64,000 nucleotides of DNA from Rahnella bruchi (GCF_003614975.1 NZ_QZWI01000017.1:1-64000); one strand, 5' to 3'. Counted from the stretch's first letter, positions 45,613-57,993 are shown. A program made the numbers and translations. The notes: generated from the letters alone by a model not told the origin.

Positions 45613-46449
45613 TTAACCGCGGATAAACGCCAGGATATCTGCGTTAATCACGTCAGCGTGAGTGGTGTGCATGCCGTGCGGATAGCCCGGATAAATCTTC
45701 AGGGTGCTGTGCGCCAGCAGCTTATCCTGCAAAAGAGCGGCATCTTTATACGGCACAACCTGATCGTCGTCCCCCTGCAAGACCAGCGTCGGCACGGTGA
45801 TGGCTTTGAGATCTTCCGTCTGGTCCGTTTCTGAAAACGCCTTTATCCCTTCGTAATGTGCATTGGCGCTGCCGATCATCCCCTGACGCCACCAGTTGTT
45901 GATGGTGCCTTGTGACACTTGTGCACCCTCGCGGTTAAATCCGTAGAAAGGGCCGGAAGCGACGTCCAGATAAAACTGCGCGCGGTTCGCCGCGAGAGCA
46001 CGGCGGAAATCATCAAAGACGGCAATCGGCGTGCCTCCGGGATTAGCGTCAGTCTTGACCATCAACGGCGGCACGGCACTGATCAACACCGCTTTTGCCA
46101 CACGTCCCTGAGGCTGACCATATTTCGCCACATAGCGGGCAACCTGACCGCCACCGGTCGAATGACCGATATGCACGGCATCATGCAAATCAAGATGCTC
46201 GGCCACAGCAGAAGCATCTGACGCATAGTGGTCCATATCGTTACCTTCACTGGTTTGATCCGAACGCCCGTGCCCGCGGCGGTCGATGGCAATCACACGA
46301 AAGCCTTCGGCCAGGAAGAACAACATCTGATTGTCCCAGTCATCGGCACTCAGCGGCCATCCGTGGTGGAAAACAATGGGTTGCTTGTTTTTTGGACCCC
46401 AGTCTTTGAAGAAAATATTAACGCCGTCGTTGGTTTTAACAAATGGCAT
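45613..46449 (-). CDS. Alpha/beta hydrolase, non-heme chloroperoxidase/arylesterase type, 278 aa
   Basis: A cytoplasmic alpha/beta hydrolase close to bacterial cofactor-free haloperoxidases and esterases. Signs: KDWGPKNKQPIVFHHGWPLS (oxyanion region), nucleophile elbow IGHSTGGG, acid in LQGDDDQVVPYK, His in PGYPHGMHTTH. GAGGAG lies eight bases before the ATG at 46449; the GTG three codons upstream is disfavoured. In vivo substrate unknown; peroxidase activity of this family is often incidental. Confidence 0.88.
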   Translation of the reverse strand: MPFVKTNDGVNIFFKDWGPKNKQPIVFHHGWPLSADDWDNQMLFFLAEGFRVIAIDRRGHGRSDQTSEGNDMDHYASDASAVAEHLDLHDAVHIGHSTGGGQVARYVAKYGQPQGRVAKAVLISAVPPLMVKTDANPGGTPIAVFDDFRRALAANRAQFYLDVASGPFYGFNREGAQVSQGTINNWWRQGMIGSANAHYEGIKAFSETDQTEDLKAITVPTLVLQGDDDQVVPYKDAALLQDKLLAHSTLKIYPGYPHGMHTTHADVINADILAFIRG

Positions 46450-46588
46450 AGAATGCACTCCTCAGCAGATTATCGGGAAAACGGTACGGTATGCAGGGTG
46501 AGGTTTATAAAATTGGGATGCTCAGAAAGCGTAGCAAAGCCTTATGAAATTGCCTGCCGGTGAACCTATTTATCCGGCAGGGAGTCAC

Positions 46589-47485
46589 TCAGCGGTGGAG
46601 GGTGTTGCGCCATAATTCGGGGAGCATGCTGATTAGGCTGCCAGTTACTGGCTGTTTTGTCTGACCGGGTTGCCAGATGGCCACCATGGTAATAGTCAGT
46701 CCCTGATTACCCACTTCCGTCTCTATGGCCTGCACATCATTCCAGGTGGATGCCTGATAATGCGTGGGTAAAAATCCCCAGCCCAGGCCATTCTCCAGCA
46801 AACTACGCAGCGTTGAGCGTTCGTTAACATACAAAGTATGACCGGAAATCTGTAACCGGCGGGCAATCTGTTCATCGTGCTTGTGATGCATGACCAGCTG
46901 AGGTTTCAGGGAAAGATTAAGCAATGTCAGCGGACGCTGCTGATGCTGAAACAACCCGCCGGAGGCGTAAAAATCCAGTTCGATATTTCCCAGCGCGCAC
47001 CATTCCATATCCATGCCCAGCGCACGATTGTTCGCCTGACAAACCGCAATCTGCGCCGTTCCGGCGTTCAGGGCAGCTTCGGCCTCTTCTCTCGACGCGC
47101 TCCAGGCGCTGAAGCGGATCCCCTCTTTTGCCATCATCACAATCACCGCGTCTATAAACGCCTGCGAGACGAAAGGATCGTAGACCATAACCAGTTCCTG
47201 CTGCTCAGTCTCTGGCAGCGACTGCGCGTAAAACTCAAATGCCTGAGCCTGACGCATCAGCAAATGCGCCTGCCGGTGAAGTTGCTGGCCCTGCTCCGTG
47301 AGCACCAGCGTACGCCCCTGACGGATAAACAACGTGTAGCCCAGCGCGTCTTCGAGATAATCAATTAAGTCACGCAGCGTGGTGCGATCTTTACCCAGGG
47401 ATACTGCGGCTCTGGACAAATTCCCCAGTTCAGCGACACAGGCAAAGGCCTCAATCTGCGAGAAGGAATAACGTAACGCGGACAT
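46589..47485 (-). CDS. LysR-family transcriptional regulator, 298 aa
   Basis: LTTR with N-terminal HTH (CVAELGNLSRAAVSLGKDRT then TLRDLIDYLE) and effector domain. The HTH is unusual for the family in having GKDRTTLRD in place of the common S-x-P/S-A-L-S-x recognition helix, so its operator may differ. It is divergent from the serine hydrolase gene across 116 bases and probably regulates it; this arrangement recalls ampR-ampC, though the hydrolase is not AmpC. Confidence 0.85.
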   Translation of the reverse strand: MSALRYSFSQIEAFACVAELGNLSRAAVSLGKDRTTLRDLIDYLEDALGYTLFIRQGRTLVLTEQGQQLHRQAHLLMRQAQAFEFYAQSLPETEQQELVMVYDPFVSQAFIDAVIVMMAKEGIRFSAWSASREEAEAALNAGTAQIAVCQANNRALGMDMEWCALGNIELDFYASGGLFQHQQRPLTLLNLSLKPQLVMHHKHDEQIARRLQISGHTLYVNERSTLRSLLENGLGWGFLPTHYQASTWNDVQAIETEVGNQGLTITMVAIWQPGQTKQPVTGSLISMLPELWRNTLHR

Positions 47486-47601
47486 TTCAGCTCCTTTCGA
47501 CTACGTTTATGCGGGGGATTTTCCCCCATAAGATGATTTTTTCAAACTGTTTCCCCTCCTTATACTCATGTTTCCCGATACTCTGATGGATAAGCGAAAA
47601 A

Positions 47602-48924
47602 ATGAAAACACGGAACAATCCCCTCTTAAAACCCCTGATGCTGGCTGTAGCGATGAGCGCAGCGGTGTCGTTTATGACGCCTGCATTTGCAGGGCAGACA
47701 CAGGATTGCGGCGGCGTGATGCTCAGCGCCTGTCCGGTGCCTTTCGATAAAACGCTGCCGGATGCTAAAGACATGCTGAACTGGGATCAGGCCGCACGCG
47801 TTATTGGTTTTCGGAACGACTACCGCAACTATGCCGGTGATGTGTTCCGTCACGGCAAGGCCACGCCATTTGCACAGGCAGAAAAGCAACTTCAGAATCC
47901 AACGTACAGCGTGAACGGTAAAACCTATACCTTGCAGGATTACCTGAAGCGCGAAAATGTCACCGGTATGCTGGTGCTGAAAAACGGCAAAATCGCGTAC
48001 AAATATCTGGGCGAAGGCAACACTGACCACACATTGTGGACATCACGCTCCGTAGGGAAATCTGTGGTGTCGACGCTGGTGGGGATTGCTGTCAAAGAAG
48101 GAAAAATCCGCTCGCTGGATGACGTCATCACCGATTACGAGCCGGATCTGAAAGGCACCGCGTGGGAAGGCGTCACGCTGCGCCAGCTTATCCAGCACAC
48201 GTCCGGCGTGGCGTGGAATGAGGATTACACCAATCCCGGTTCGGATTTTGCTCATCTGACTCAATGTGAGGCGCAGCCGGGCACCTACGATTGCGTACGT
48301 AAAATTATTACCGGATTGAAACGCGCCCATCCGGCGGGTGAATTCTGGTCATATTCTTCCGGCGGTGCATGGCTGCTGGGCGATGTGCTGGAAAAAGCCA
48401 CCGGCATGCCGCTGGCAAAGTATCTGGAAAAAACGCTCTGGCAGCCTTACGGCATGGCGCAGGATGGCGTCTGGCATTCATATCAGCAGGGGAAACATGA
48501 CGTCGGTGCGCACGGATTTAACGCGACGCTGGAAGACTGGGGCCGATTCGGTGAGTTTGTGATGAGTGGCGGCCAGTTGCCGGACGGCAAGAAAATCCTG
48601 CCTGAAAACTGGCTGACACAGGCATCAGACTGGAACAAGGCGAAGAATTCAGTTTCTGCGGCGCATCCCGACGGGATGTACGGTTATCAGTGGTGGAACA
48701 ACGCCGTGCCGGTTAATGCCAAAAACGTCACGCCTGCGCCGTCTGAATCGTTAAAAGGTTCGATGTGGGCGCTGGGTATTTATGGTCAGGTGATTATGGT
48801 GAATCGCGCGGAAAACCTGGTGATAGTTCAGTGGTCAACGTGGCCGCAGGCAGAACCTGATTTCAGCGCACAGCCACTGGAAGCCTCGCTGATGTACAGC
48901 GCTATCGCACAGCAATTGCGATAA
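47602..48924 (+). CDS. Periplasmic serine hydrolase, class C beta-lactamase fold, 440 aa
   Basis: A signal peptide (residues 1-30, cleavage after AFA) exports the enzyme. The SxxK motif is Ser150-Val-Gly-Lys153 in TSRSVGKS, and the YxN position is a YSS in FWSYSSGG, as in 6-aminohexanoate-dimer hydrolase and esterase relatives rather than true AmpC (YAN). Two Cys pairs in the mature N-terminal region and near TQCEAQPGTYDC may form disulfides. The amide or ester substrate is unknown. A strong terminator follows. Confidence 0.85.
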   Translation: MKTRNNPLLKPLMLAVAMSAAVSFMTPAFAGQTQDCGGVMLSACPVPFDKTLPDAKDMLNWDQAARVIGFRNDYRNYAGDVFRHGKATPFAQAEKQLQNPTYSVNGKTYTLQDYLKRENVTGMLVLKNGKIAYKYLGEGNTDHTLWTSRSVGKSVVSTLVGIAVKEGKIRSLDDVITDYEPDLKGTAWEGVTLRQLIQHTSGVAWNEDYTNPGSDFAHLTQCEAQPGTYDCVRKIITGLKRAHPAGEFWSYSSGGAWLLGDVLEKATGMPLAKYLEKTLWQPYGMAQDGVWHSYQQGKHDVGAHGFNATLEDWGRFGEFVMSGGQLPDGKKILPENWLTQASDWNKAKNSVSAAHPDGMYGYQWWNNAVPVNAKNVTPAPSESLKGSMWALGIYGQVIMVNRAENLVIVQWSTWPQAEPDFSAQPLEASLMYSAIAQQLR

Positions 48925-48941
48925 TCAGATCCATAAGAGAG

Positions 48942-48980
48942 AGGGTTGCTGCGAAATTATTCGCGGCAACCCTTTATTTT
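48942..48980. terminator. Bidirectional terminator between serine hydrolase and mscS-type genes
   Basis: AGGGTTGCTGCGAA, a 4-base loop, TTCGCGGCAACCCT, then TTATTTT: a 14-bp stem with one wobble pair between convergent genes. Confidence 0.82.
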
Positions 48981-48984
48981 CATC

Positions 48985-50097
48985 CTACGCCAGTGGTTTT
49001 GCGCTGGCGGCTTCCCATTCTCCCGCACCGCTTTTCTCCGGTGTTTTGACAATCATATTAGGCAGCGCCATCTCAATACCGTTTTCCATTAACTTTTCGA
49101 TAATGCGGATATTAATTTCCTGCTGGATATCCATGTATTTATTGTAATCGGCGGTATTGACGATATGTACCACTTCGATGTTCAGGCGGTCAGTGCCGAA
49201 ACCCAGAAGATGCGCTCGGTCGAATTTGGTTTCGCCCACATCGATAATAATCTCTTTGACCATCTCACCAATATTACGCAGCTTGTCCGGCGGCGTATTG
49301 ATGGCGATACCGAAATTAAACACGATGCGGCGGGTCTGCATACGTTTGTAATTATGCAGCGTCTGCTGAAGCAAAATGGCGTTCCCGCAGACAATCTGCT
49401 CACCACTCAGGCTGCGGATTCGCGTGGTCTTCAGGCCGATATGTTCCACCGTACCGGCGACGTCATTGAACACCACAAAATCACCAATCTCGAAAGGCTT
49501 ATCAAAGCCTATCGACAGCGAGGCAAACACATCGCTGAGAATGGTCTGGATAGCCAGCGCGATAGCTATACCGCCGACACCCAGACTGGCCACCAGCGCG
49601 GTAATGTTGACGCCGACGTTAGCCAGAATCGATAACAGCATCACCGACCAAACCAACGCGCGGAATATCAGGCCGGTGATCACCAGCGTCACCGGGTTTT
49701 TGTTCATGCCCGGCTGTCTCATGATATGTCGCAGCCACGACACCACGCCCTGATCCAGCCAGAGTGCCATTTGCAGCGCCAGAACCAGGAACCACGCGTG
49801 ACTGATGGTGTTATAGAGATTGTCCGGCAGATTGACGAAACGCAGACTGAACAGGAATGCCGCAAAAAATATCAGCAGATTATTAGTGCGCTCAAGAATA
49901 TCGCCCAATATGGACCGCATTCTGTTGGTCGCCGGGTGCACTTCTCCCCAGTTTTTAACGCCTTTGCGCACAAACGACAGTAACCAGCTCAGCAGCCAGT
50001 AAGTCACCAGCGTGACCACGACCATTGTCGCGACGCCTATCCAGAATGCCGGCGTCATCACCAGCGCGATAAAATTAAAATGTGACAGAAAATTCAT
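48985..50097 (-). CDS. MscS-family mechanosensitive channel, 370 aa
   Basis: An inner-membrane channel. Several N-terminal helices precede the pore helix region ITALVASLGVGGIAIALAIQ and the beta-domain start SIGFDKPFEIGDFVVF; the C-terminal alpha/beta vestibule domain ends near PNMIVKTPEK. It has five helices before the beta domain, more than MscS's three, like YbdG or YnaI. It opens on hypo-osmotic shock or has a modulatory role. GGGAGG before the ATG at 50097 sets the start. Confidence 0.88.
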   Translation of the reverse strand: MNFLSHFNFIALVMTPAFWIGVATMVVVTLVTYWLLSWLLSFVRKGVKNWGEVHPATNRMRSILGDILERTNNLLIFFAAFLFSLRFVNLPDNLYNTISHAWFLVLALQMALWLDQGVVSWLRHIMRQPGMNKNPVTLVITGLIFRALVWSVMLLSILANVGVNITALVASLGVGGIAIALAIQTILSDVFASLSIGFDKPFEIGDFVVFNDVAGTVEHIGLKTTRIRSLSGEQIVCGNAILLQQTLHNYKRMQTRRIVFNFGIAINTPPDKLRNIGEMVKEIIIDVGETKFDRAHLLGFGTDRLNIEVVHIVNTADYNKYMDIQQEINIRIIEKLMENGIEMALPNMIVKTPEKSGAGEWEAASAKPLA

Positions 50098-50206
50098 CGT
50101 CCCTCCCCTTTTCAGCACAAACTACCAGTATAGGAAACGAGGGTCAGCCGGGCGAAAGAATAGGAAAGTTCACAAGCCATCAGGCGTGCGGGGTAAAAAA
50201 ATACAT

Positions 50207-50242
50207 AAAAAAACCGGCAATACTTTCGTATCACCGGCTTTT
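50207..50242 (-). terminator. Intrinsic terminator of dat-ddc
   Basis: On the minus strand: CCGG-TGA-TAC, tetraloop GAAA, GTA-TTG-CCGG, then seven T. It lies 28 bases past the ddc stop. Confidence 0.8.
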
Positions 50243-50269
50243 TACTGCGGACTCGTGCAGAACTAAAAC

Positions 50270-51742
50270 TTACGCGTTCAGCAGTTGCTGCGCGGTTTTC
50301 TCCACCAGCGCCAGCAGGATTTTCACATCTTCCAGCGTCACCGTCGGGTTCAGCAGAGTCAGTTTCAGGCAGGTCACGCCGTTATGCTCGGTCACACCAA
50401 CATTCGCACGACCGGATTCCAGCAGCGCATCGCCGATTTTCTGGTTCAGCAACGCGATAGCCGCATCGCTGCTGCCTGCCAGTTGCTCAGGACGATAACG
50501 GAACAGAACGCTCGCCAGCTGTGGCTTCATCACCAGTTCCAGCGCAGCTTCAGAAGTCACATACTGCGCGACTTCCTGTGCCAGCGTTACACCGTGGTCG
50601 ATGATCGCGGCATATTGTTTCTGCCCTAACGCTTCAAGACCCATCCACAGTTTCAGTGCATCGAAACGACGGGTGGTTTGCAGGGATTTGGACACCAGAT
50701 TCGGCACACCAGCAGCTTCGTCGAACTCAGAGTTCAGATAAGCCGCCTGATAGCGCATCAGCTCGTAATGGCGCTCTTCTTTGAGCAGGAACGCGCCGCA
50801 GCTGATGGTCTGGAAGAACTGTTTGTGGAAGTCCAGTGTGATGGAATCCACTAACTCGATGCCGTCCAGATAGTCGCGGTATTTTTCGGACAGCAATAAT
50901 GCACCGCCCCACGCCGCATCCACATGAACCCAAATCTGATGCTCAGCGGCCAGTTCAGCAATGGCTCGCAGCGGGTCGATAGCACCGGCGTCGGTGGTAC
51001 CGGCGGTGGCAACGATCGCCAGAATCTGATCACCATTCGCCTGAGCCTGTGCGACTTTCTCGCGCAGATCGTTAAGATCCATACGCGCGAACTCGTCGGT
51101 TTTCACCAGCGTCACACACTGATAGCCCAGACCGAGCAATGCCATGTTCTTCTGCACGGAGAAGTGCGCGTTTTCAGAACATAACACTTTAATTTTACGC
51201 AGATTACCGATCAGACCATCCTGCTGAATGGAATGCCCCTGACGGGCAAAGAAGGCATCACGCGCCAGCATCAGGCCCATCAGATTGCTCTGGGTGCCGC
51301 CGCTGGTGAATACGCCCGCGTCGCCAGCCTGATAGCCCACCTGAGTACGCAGCCATTCGATCAGCTTCATCTCAATGATGGTCGCTGACGGGCTTTGGTC
51401 CCAGGAGTCCATGCTCTGGTTAGTGGCGTTGATCAGCACTTCCGCCGCCTGGCTGACGACCAGACTCGGGCAGTGCAGATGCGCGACACATTGCGGGTGA
51501 TGAACAGACAGGCTGTCTTTTAAAAAGTATTCAATGGCGCGTTCAATCGCGGCCTGGTTACCCAGGCCGTTGGGATTGAAGTCCAGTTTGATACGTTCAC
51601 GCAGCTCAGCAACGGTTTTGCCCTGATACATCTCAGGTTGTTGCAGCCACTGCACAACCGCTTCAGTGCTTTGCGCAATGGCTTGCTGATAGGCTTCAGT
51701 GCTTTGCGCTGAACCTGCCAGAATCGGGTTTAACTCGGACAT
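50270..51742 (-). CDS. ddc: L-2,4-diaminobutyrate decarboxylase, 490 aa
   Basis: A PLP group II decarboxylase that makes 1,3-diaminopropane from L-2,4-diaminobutyrate. The PLP Lys is in LDFHKQFFQ; HVDAAWGGALLL holds the pyridine-binding Asp; FTSGGTQSNLMGL and STSATIIE-like SPSATIIEMKLIEWL are family marks. It follows dat with an 18-base gap, as in Acinetobacter, Vibrio and Enterobacter, and ends at a strong terminator. Length is normal. Confidence 0.94.
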   Translation of the reverse strand: MSELNPILAGSAQSTEAYQQAIAQSTEAVVQWLQQPEMYQGKTVAELRERIKLDFNPNGLGNQAAIERAIEYFLKDSLSVHHPQCVAHLHCPSLVVSQAAEVLINATNQSMDSWDQSPSATIIEMKLIEWLRTQVGYQAGDAGVFTSGGTQSNLMGLMLARDAFFARQGHSIQQDGLIGNLRKIKVLCSENAHFSVQKNMALLGLGYQCVTLVKTDEFARMDLNDLREKVAQAQANGDQILAIVATAGTTDAGAIDPLRAIAELAAEHQIWVHVDAAWGGALLLSEKYRDYLDGIELVDSITLDFHKQFFQTISCGAFLLKEERHYELMRYQAAYLNSEFDEAAGVPNLVSKSLQTTRRFDALKLWMGLEALGQKQYAAIIDHGVTLAQEVAQYVTSEAALELVMKPQLASVLFRYRPEQLAGSSDAAIALLNQKIGDALLESGRANVGVTEHNGVTCLKLTLLNPTVTLEDVKILLALVEKTAQQLLNA

Positions 51743-51760
51743 CAGAATCTCTTACTCCGC

Positions 51761-53143
51761 TCAGACAGGCTTGATGCCAGCCGCTAACAGCGCCTGCTCA
51801 AACTTATCGAGGAAAATACCCAGCTCATCGTTGGTGATCAGCAGGGAAGGCAACAGGCGAAGAACGCAACCATTACGGCCACCGCGTTCAAGGATCAGGC
51901 CCGCTTCGAAGCATTTTTTCTGCAAAAGGGCAGAAAGCTCGCCGTCAGCCGGGTAGCAACCCATGTGATCCTGCGCTTCGTTTGGCTTCACGATTTCGAT
52001 ACCGATCATCAGACCCAGACCGCGCACGTGACCTATTACCGGATAACGTTTCTGCATGTCAGCCAGTTTGCCTTTCAGCCACTCGCCCTGTGCAGCCACT
52101 TTTTCGGCAATTTTTTCTTCTTTGAGGATTTTCAGCGTGGTCAGGCCGGTGGCCATCGCCAGCTGGTTGCCGCGGAAAGTCCCGGTGTGGTGACCCGGAG
52201 CCCAGGCGTCGAACTGTTTTTTGATACCCAGCACAGCCAGTGGCAGACCACCGCCGACAGCTTTAGACATCACGATGATGTCCGGCTCAATGCCCGCGTG
52301 TTCGAAGGCGAACTGTTTGCCGGTACGGCAGAAGCCCGCCTGAACTTCGTCGAGGATCAGCAGAATGCCGTGTTCCTGAGTCACTTTACGGATGCGCTGC
52401 AACCATTCGGCCGGAGCCGGGTTCACGCCGCCTTCGCCCTGAACGGCTTCCAGAATCACAGCCGCAGGTTTGCGAACGCCACTTTCCACGTCGTTGATCA
52501 GGTTTTCAAAGTAGTAGGTTAATGCTTTAACGCCAGCGTCACCGCCAATGCCCAGCGGGCAACGGTACTGGTGCGGGTATGGCATAAACTGGACTTCGGG
52601 CATCATGCCGTTAACCGCTTCTTTCGGAGACAGGTTACCGGTCACTGCCAGCGTGGCGTGAGTCATACCGTGGTAGCCACCCGAGAAGCTGATGATACCG
52701 GTACGGCCAGTGACTTTTTTCGCCAGTTTCATTGCGGCTTCAACCGCATCAGCACCCGACGGGCCGGTGAACTGCAGGCAATATTCTTTGCCCTGTTGTG
52801 GCAATAAAGAAAGCAGATATTCGGAGAACTGATCTTTCAACGGTGTTGTCAGATCCAGTGTATGTAACGGCAAGCCGCTGGTAATGACATTTTGGATGCT
52901 TTGCAGCACGTCAGGATGATTATGTCCCAGAGCCAGCGTACCCGCGCCTGCCAGGCAATCAAGATATTGATTATTCTCAACATCAGTGATCCACACGCCG
53001 TTGGCTTTCGCTATTGCCAGAGGCAATTTACGAGGATAGCTCCGAACATTCGATTCAAATTCAGCTTGTCTCGCCAAATAGGTTTCATTGTTTCCGTTTA
53101 ATGAATTCGCACCTAAACTGTCAATACGGACTTTATCCGTCAT
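51761..53143 (-). CDS. dat: Diaminobutyrate-2-oxoglutarate aminotransferase, 460 aa
   Basis: A class III PLP aminotransferase that makes L-2,4-diaminobutyrate from aspartate semialdehyde with glutamate as donor. Marks: [51 protein letters not shown], and the PLP Lys in [16 protein letters not shown]. Two adjacent ATGs (53146, 53143) follow GGAG. First gene of dat-ddc; the 860-base region upstream carries its promoter. Confidence 0.94.
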   Translation of the reverse strand: MTDKVRIDSLGANSLNGNNETYLARQAEFESNVRSYPRKLPLAIAKANGVWITDVENNQYLDCLAGAGTLALGHNHPDVLQSIQNVITSGLPLHTLDLTTPLKDQFSEYLLSLLPQQGKEYCLQFTGPSGADAVEAAMKLAKKVTGRTGIISFSGGYHGMTHATLAVTGNLSPKEAVNGMMPEVQFMPYPHQYRCPLGIGGDAGVKALTYYFENLINDVESGVRKPAAVILEAVQGEGGVNPAPAEWLQRIRKVTQEHGILLILDEVQAGFCRTGKQFAFEHAGIEPDIIVMSKAVGGGLPLAVLGIKKQFDAWAPGHHTGTFRGNQLAMATGLTTLKILKEEKIAEKVAAQGEWLKGKLADMQKRYPVIGHVRGLGLMIGIEIVKPNEAQDHMGCYPADGELSALLQKKCFEAGLILERGGRNGCVLRLLPSLLITNDELGIFLDKFEQALLAAGIKPV

Positions 53144-53146
53144 CAT

Positions 53147-54995
<1,849 letters not shown>

Positions 54996-55005
54996 ACGGA
55001 TACAA

Positions 55006-55029
55006 AAAAGGGTCCTTTCGGACCCTTTT
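55006..55029. terminator. Bidirectional terminator between the aldo/keto reductase and bla
   Basis: AAAAGGGTCC, loop TTTC, GGACCCTTTT: a 10-bp stem with T run, symmetric. Confidence 0.88.
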
Positions 55030-55050
55030 CTTCGCCTGACTAAGCGTCAA

Positions 55051-55938
55051 TCAATAACCCTGCGTCACAATTTTCGCCGCACTGGCGAGCACATCACGAC
55101 GGGATTTTGCATCCTGCTGAGGCTGGGTGAAATAGGTCACCAGCACCAGCGGCGCTTTGTTTTCCGGCCAGATCACCGCGATATCATTAGTGGTGCCGTA
55201 ATCGCCGCTGCCGGTTTTATCACCGACAACCCACGTCGCTGGTAATCCTGCGCGGATACTCATCGCACCGGTGGTATTCCCCTTCATCCATTCCACCAGT
55301 TGCGCGCGCTGCGGTTCAGCCAGCGCAGAGCCCAGCGTGCCGTGTTGCAGGCTCAGCGCCATCGCACGCGGCGTGCTGGTATCACGGTCATCGCCGGGGA
55401 TGGCGGTATTCAGCGTCGGTTCGGTGCGATCCAGACGGAAAGTTTTGTCACCCAGCGTGCGCGCATAATCGGTGACTTTCTGTGGTCCGCCAAGGTGCTC
55501 GATGAGCTTGTTCATCGCGGCATTATCGCTGTACTGCAAGGCCGCCGCCGCCAGTTCGCCCATCGTCATGCCATCATTGAGATGCTTTTCAGTGATCGGG
55601 TTGTAATTCACCAGATCCGATTTTTTCAGTTCGACATGCTGAGTGAGCAGATCCTTCTTCACTTCGCTCTCTTTCAGAATTGCCGACGCTGCCATGAACT
55701 TACTGGTGCTGCACATCGCAAATCGTTCATCGGCACGATAAGCGATTTGCGAGTTGTCCGCCGTATCAATCAGCATCACGCCGAGACGTCCGCCGCTCTC
55801 TTTTTCCAGCGCCGTCAGTTGTTGCTGAATGGAAGTCATTTTCGTGGCAGTTTGCGCCCATGACGCCGCGCTGAATGCAAGCATTGGCACCACAGCCGCC
55901 GCCATCAGCACCGTTTTACGCAGGGTATTTTTCATCAT
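55051..55938 (-). CDS. Class A beta-lactamase, RAHN-like, 295 aa
   Basis: A periplasmic serine beta-lactamase. After a signal peptide (cleavage near SAASWA) come all class A motifs: STSK (Ser70), SDN (130-132) in LQYSDNAAM, omega-loop EPTLN (Glu166) and KTG (234-236) in [11 protein letters not shown]. The sequence and its 295-residue length fit the chromosomal RAHN enzymes of Rahnella, themselves close to CTX-M/KLUC/FONA. AAGGAG stands nine bases before the first of two ATGs (55938, 55935). No adjacent LysR gene, so expression is probably constitutive and low. Confidence 0.93.
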   Translation of the reverse strand: MMKNTLRKTVLMAAAVVPMLAFSAASWAQTATKMTSIQQQLTALEKESGGRLGVMLIDTADNSQIAYRADERFAMCSTSKFMAASAILKESEVKKDLLTQHVELKKSDLVNYNPITEKHLNDGMTMGELAAAALQYSDNAAMNKLIEHLGGPQKVTDYARTLGDKTFRLDRTEPTLNTAIPGDDRDTSTPRAMALSLQHGTLGSALAEPQRAQLVEWMKGNTTGAMSIRAGLPATWVVGDKTGSGDYGTTNDIAVIWPENKAPLVLVTYFTQPQQDAKSRRDVLASAAKIVTQGY

Positions 55939-55998
55939 CAAAGCCTTCTCCTTTTTATTGGCGCAGGGATTATCGCAAAAAATGATGAAAAACATAAA

Positions 55999-56025
55999 AA
56001 AACCCGACAAAAGATGTCGGGTTTT
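55999..56025. terminator. Terminator after the chemoreceptor gene
   Basis: AAAACCCGACA, loop AAAGA, TGTCGGGTTTT: an 11-bp stem. On the minus strand it ends in a long T run 39 bases past the chemoreceptor stop. Confidence 0.85.
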
Positions 56026-56063
56026 GAGAAATGAATCAGACAATGTCAGCGATCATCAGAGGT

Positions 56064-57731
56064 TCAGAACGTTTCCCATGAGCCTTCGTCAATTTTGCCT
56101 GGCAGCGCCATCTGGCGGTTCGGCAATGCCGGAGCCTTAGCCTGTGCCGCCTGACGAACAGCCGCCGTCGCAGAACCGGCGCTGACTTTAAAGATGCTGA
56201 TGGCCTGCGACAAACGCTCCGCCTGCTCATTAAGCGAATACGCCGCGGACGAGGCTTCCTGCACTAACGCGGCGTTCTGCTGCGTCACTTCGTCCATCTG
56301 CGTGATGGCCTTATTAATTTCTTCAATGCCGGTACTCTGCTCGTTACTGGCGATAGCGATTTCGCCCACAATGTCGGTCACGTTTTTCACGCTGGACACC
56401 ACTTCCGCCATCGTCGAACCGGCTTTCGCGACCAGCTGCGTGCCGTTGTCCACTTTTGCCACCGAATCGTCGATCAACACCTTAATCTCTTTCGCCGCAC
56501 TCGCTGATCGTTGCGCCAGATTACGCACTTCAGAAGCCACCACCGCAAACCCGCGCCCCTGCTCACCGGCACGCGCGGCTTCTACCGCAGCGTTCAGCGC
56601 CAGAATGTTGGTCTGGAACGCGATGCCGTCAATGACGGCAATGATGTCGACAATTTTGCGGGAAGACGCATTGATACCTTCCATCGTGTTGACCACTTCA
56701 CCCACCACTTCGCCGCCCTGCACTGCCACGCGGGAGGCCTGCGCCGCCAGCTGATTGGCCTGACGCGCGTTATCGGCATTCTGCTTAACCGTCGCCGTCA
56801 TCTGCTCCATCGCTGAAGCCGTTTCTTCCAGAGAACTGGCCTGCTGTTCAGTACGGGAAGACAAATCCAGATTTCCAGCCGCGATTTCACCCGACGCGCT
56901 GTTAATTGCGTTGGTGCCAGCGCGGACTTCGGTCACAATTTTCAGCAGGTTTTCGTTCATGTTTTTCAACCCCTGCATGAGCTGACCGGTCTCATCGTTT
57001 GATGTCACCTGAATTTGCGTGGTCAGATCCCCTGCCGCGACGTTTTCCGCCACTTTTACGGCAGTATGCAGCGGACGCGTGATGGAGCGTGTGAGGAAAT
57101 AACCCAGCGCCGCCGCCACCAGAACCGCCAGCGCGGAGAAAATCAGCGTCAGCTGGATCGCGGTATATCCATCTGCGACGGCTTTCTTTCCTTCAGCCTG
57201 CAACTGCTGATCCTGCGAGTTAGCGAACGCTGTCGCCAGATCCAGAAACGCATTTTGCGAGGTCGTCAGTTTACGCAACACATATTCCGTCGCGCCGTCC
57301 ATATCACCGGCGCGGGTCAGCGCAATCAGCTCATCTTTTGCAGCATCAAACGTATCCCCCGCGTCCTGCAAAGATTTAATCTTTTGCTTGCCTGTTACCG
57401 TCGTCTGGATAGCGGCGATTTTATCCATCGCTAAATTAGTGTGTTTAACGGTGTCATCCAGCTGTAAATAACGTTTTTTATTTTGCTCAGGATTTTTGGT
57501 ATCGATGACAATACCGCGAAGATATTTAATCTGATCGTTCACCCCATCGCGGACGTCAAACGCCAATCGTACTTTGACATAACGGTCGCTGACTATTTGT
57601 TCGATACTGCTGTTAATACTGCTTATTTTTGTCACAGCGGTGACACTGACGATAACCAGCAGCAGTATTATCAGACTAAATGCCGCACCCAGACGGGCGC
57701 CGACACGCATATTGTTAATCGCTCTAAACAT
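56064..57731 (-). CDS. Methyl-accepting chemotaxis protein, 555 aa
   Basis: An inner-membrane chemoreceptor: TM1 (about 12-35), a periplasmic four-helix-bundle ligand domain (to about 190), TM2 (about 194-214), HAMP, and a signalling domain with the hairpin tip around [20 protein letters not shown]. The protein ends in SWETF, equivalent to the NWETF tether that recruits CheR/CheB in E. coli Tar and Tsr, so it is a high-abundance-type receptor. GGGAG supports the ATG at 57731; upstream codons are outside the conserved start. The ligand is unknown. Confidence 0.92.
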   Translation of the reverse strand: MFRAINNMRVGARLGAAFSLIILLLVIVSVTAVTKISSINSSIEQIVSDRYVKVRLAFDVRDGVNDQIKYLRGIVIDTKNPEQNKKRYLQLDDTVKHTNLAMDKIAAIQTTVTGKQKIKSLQDAGDTFDAAKDELIALTRAGDMDGATEYVLRKLTTSQNAFLDLATAFANSQDQQLQAEGKKAVADGYTAIQLTLIFSALAVLVAAALGYFLTRSITRPLHTAVKVAENVAAGDLTTQIQVTSNDETGQLMQGLKNMNENLLKIVTEVRAGTNAINSASGEIAAGNLDLSSRTEQQASSLEETASAMEQMTATVKQNADNARQANQLAAQASRVAVQGGEVVGEVVNTMEGINASSRKIVDIIAVIDGIAFQTNILALNAAVEAARAGEQGRGFAVVASEVRNLAQRSASAAKEIKVLIDDSVAKVDNGTQLVAKAGSTMAEVVSSVKNVTDIVGEIAIASNEQSTGIEEINKAITQMDEVTQQNAALVQEASSAAYSLNEQAERLSQAISIFKVSAGSATAAVRQAAQAKAPALPNRQMALPGKIDEGSWETF

Positions 57732-57993
57732 TCTTTCTCCCTTATTTCCTGGCCAATAAATAAATACAACATGGAACAATTCCAAATATTGATAATTGCA
57801 TAGCGGAATTACTTTCTTATTTCGGGTGAAGAAACACCACCCTCTTAAAATAAAGTGAAATTATTTATCTCAAATTAAATACTGAAATGAGCAAAAAGCA
57901 TCACAGGATATTTATTGTTCAGAGGGTATATCGGTAAAAATAAGGAGATCTTTAGTAACGGGAGTATTTGGAAAGTGTAAAGAGGAATGACTG

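Noticed and set aside
47602-48924. AmpC cephalosporinase
   Set aside because: Size and the YSS motif in place of YAN, with no KTG box in a clear place, fit serine hydrolases of the esterase/amidase type better.
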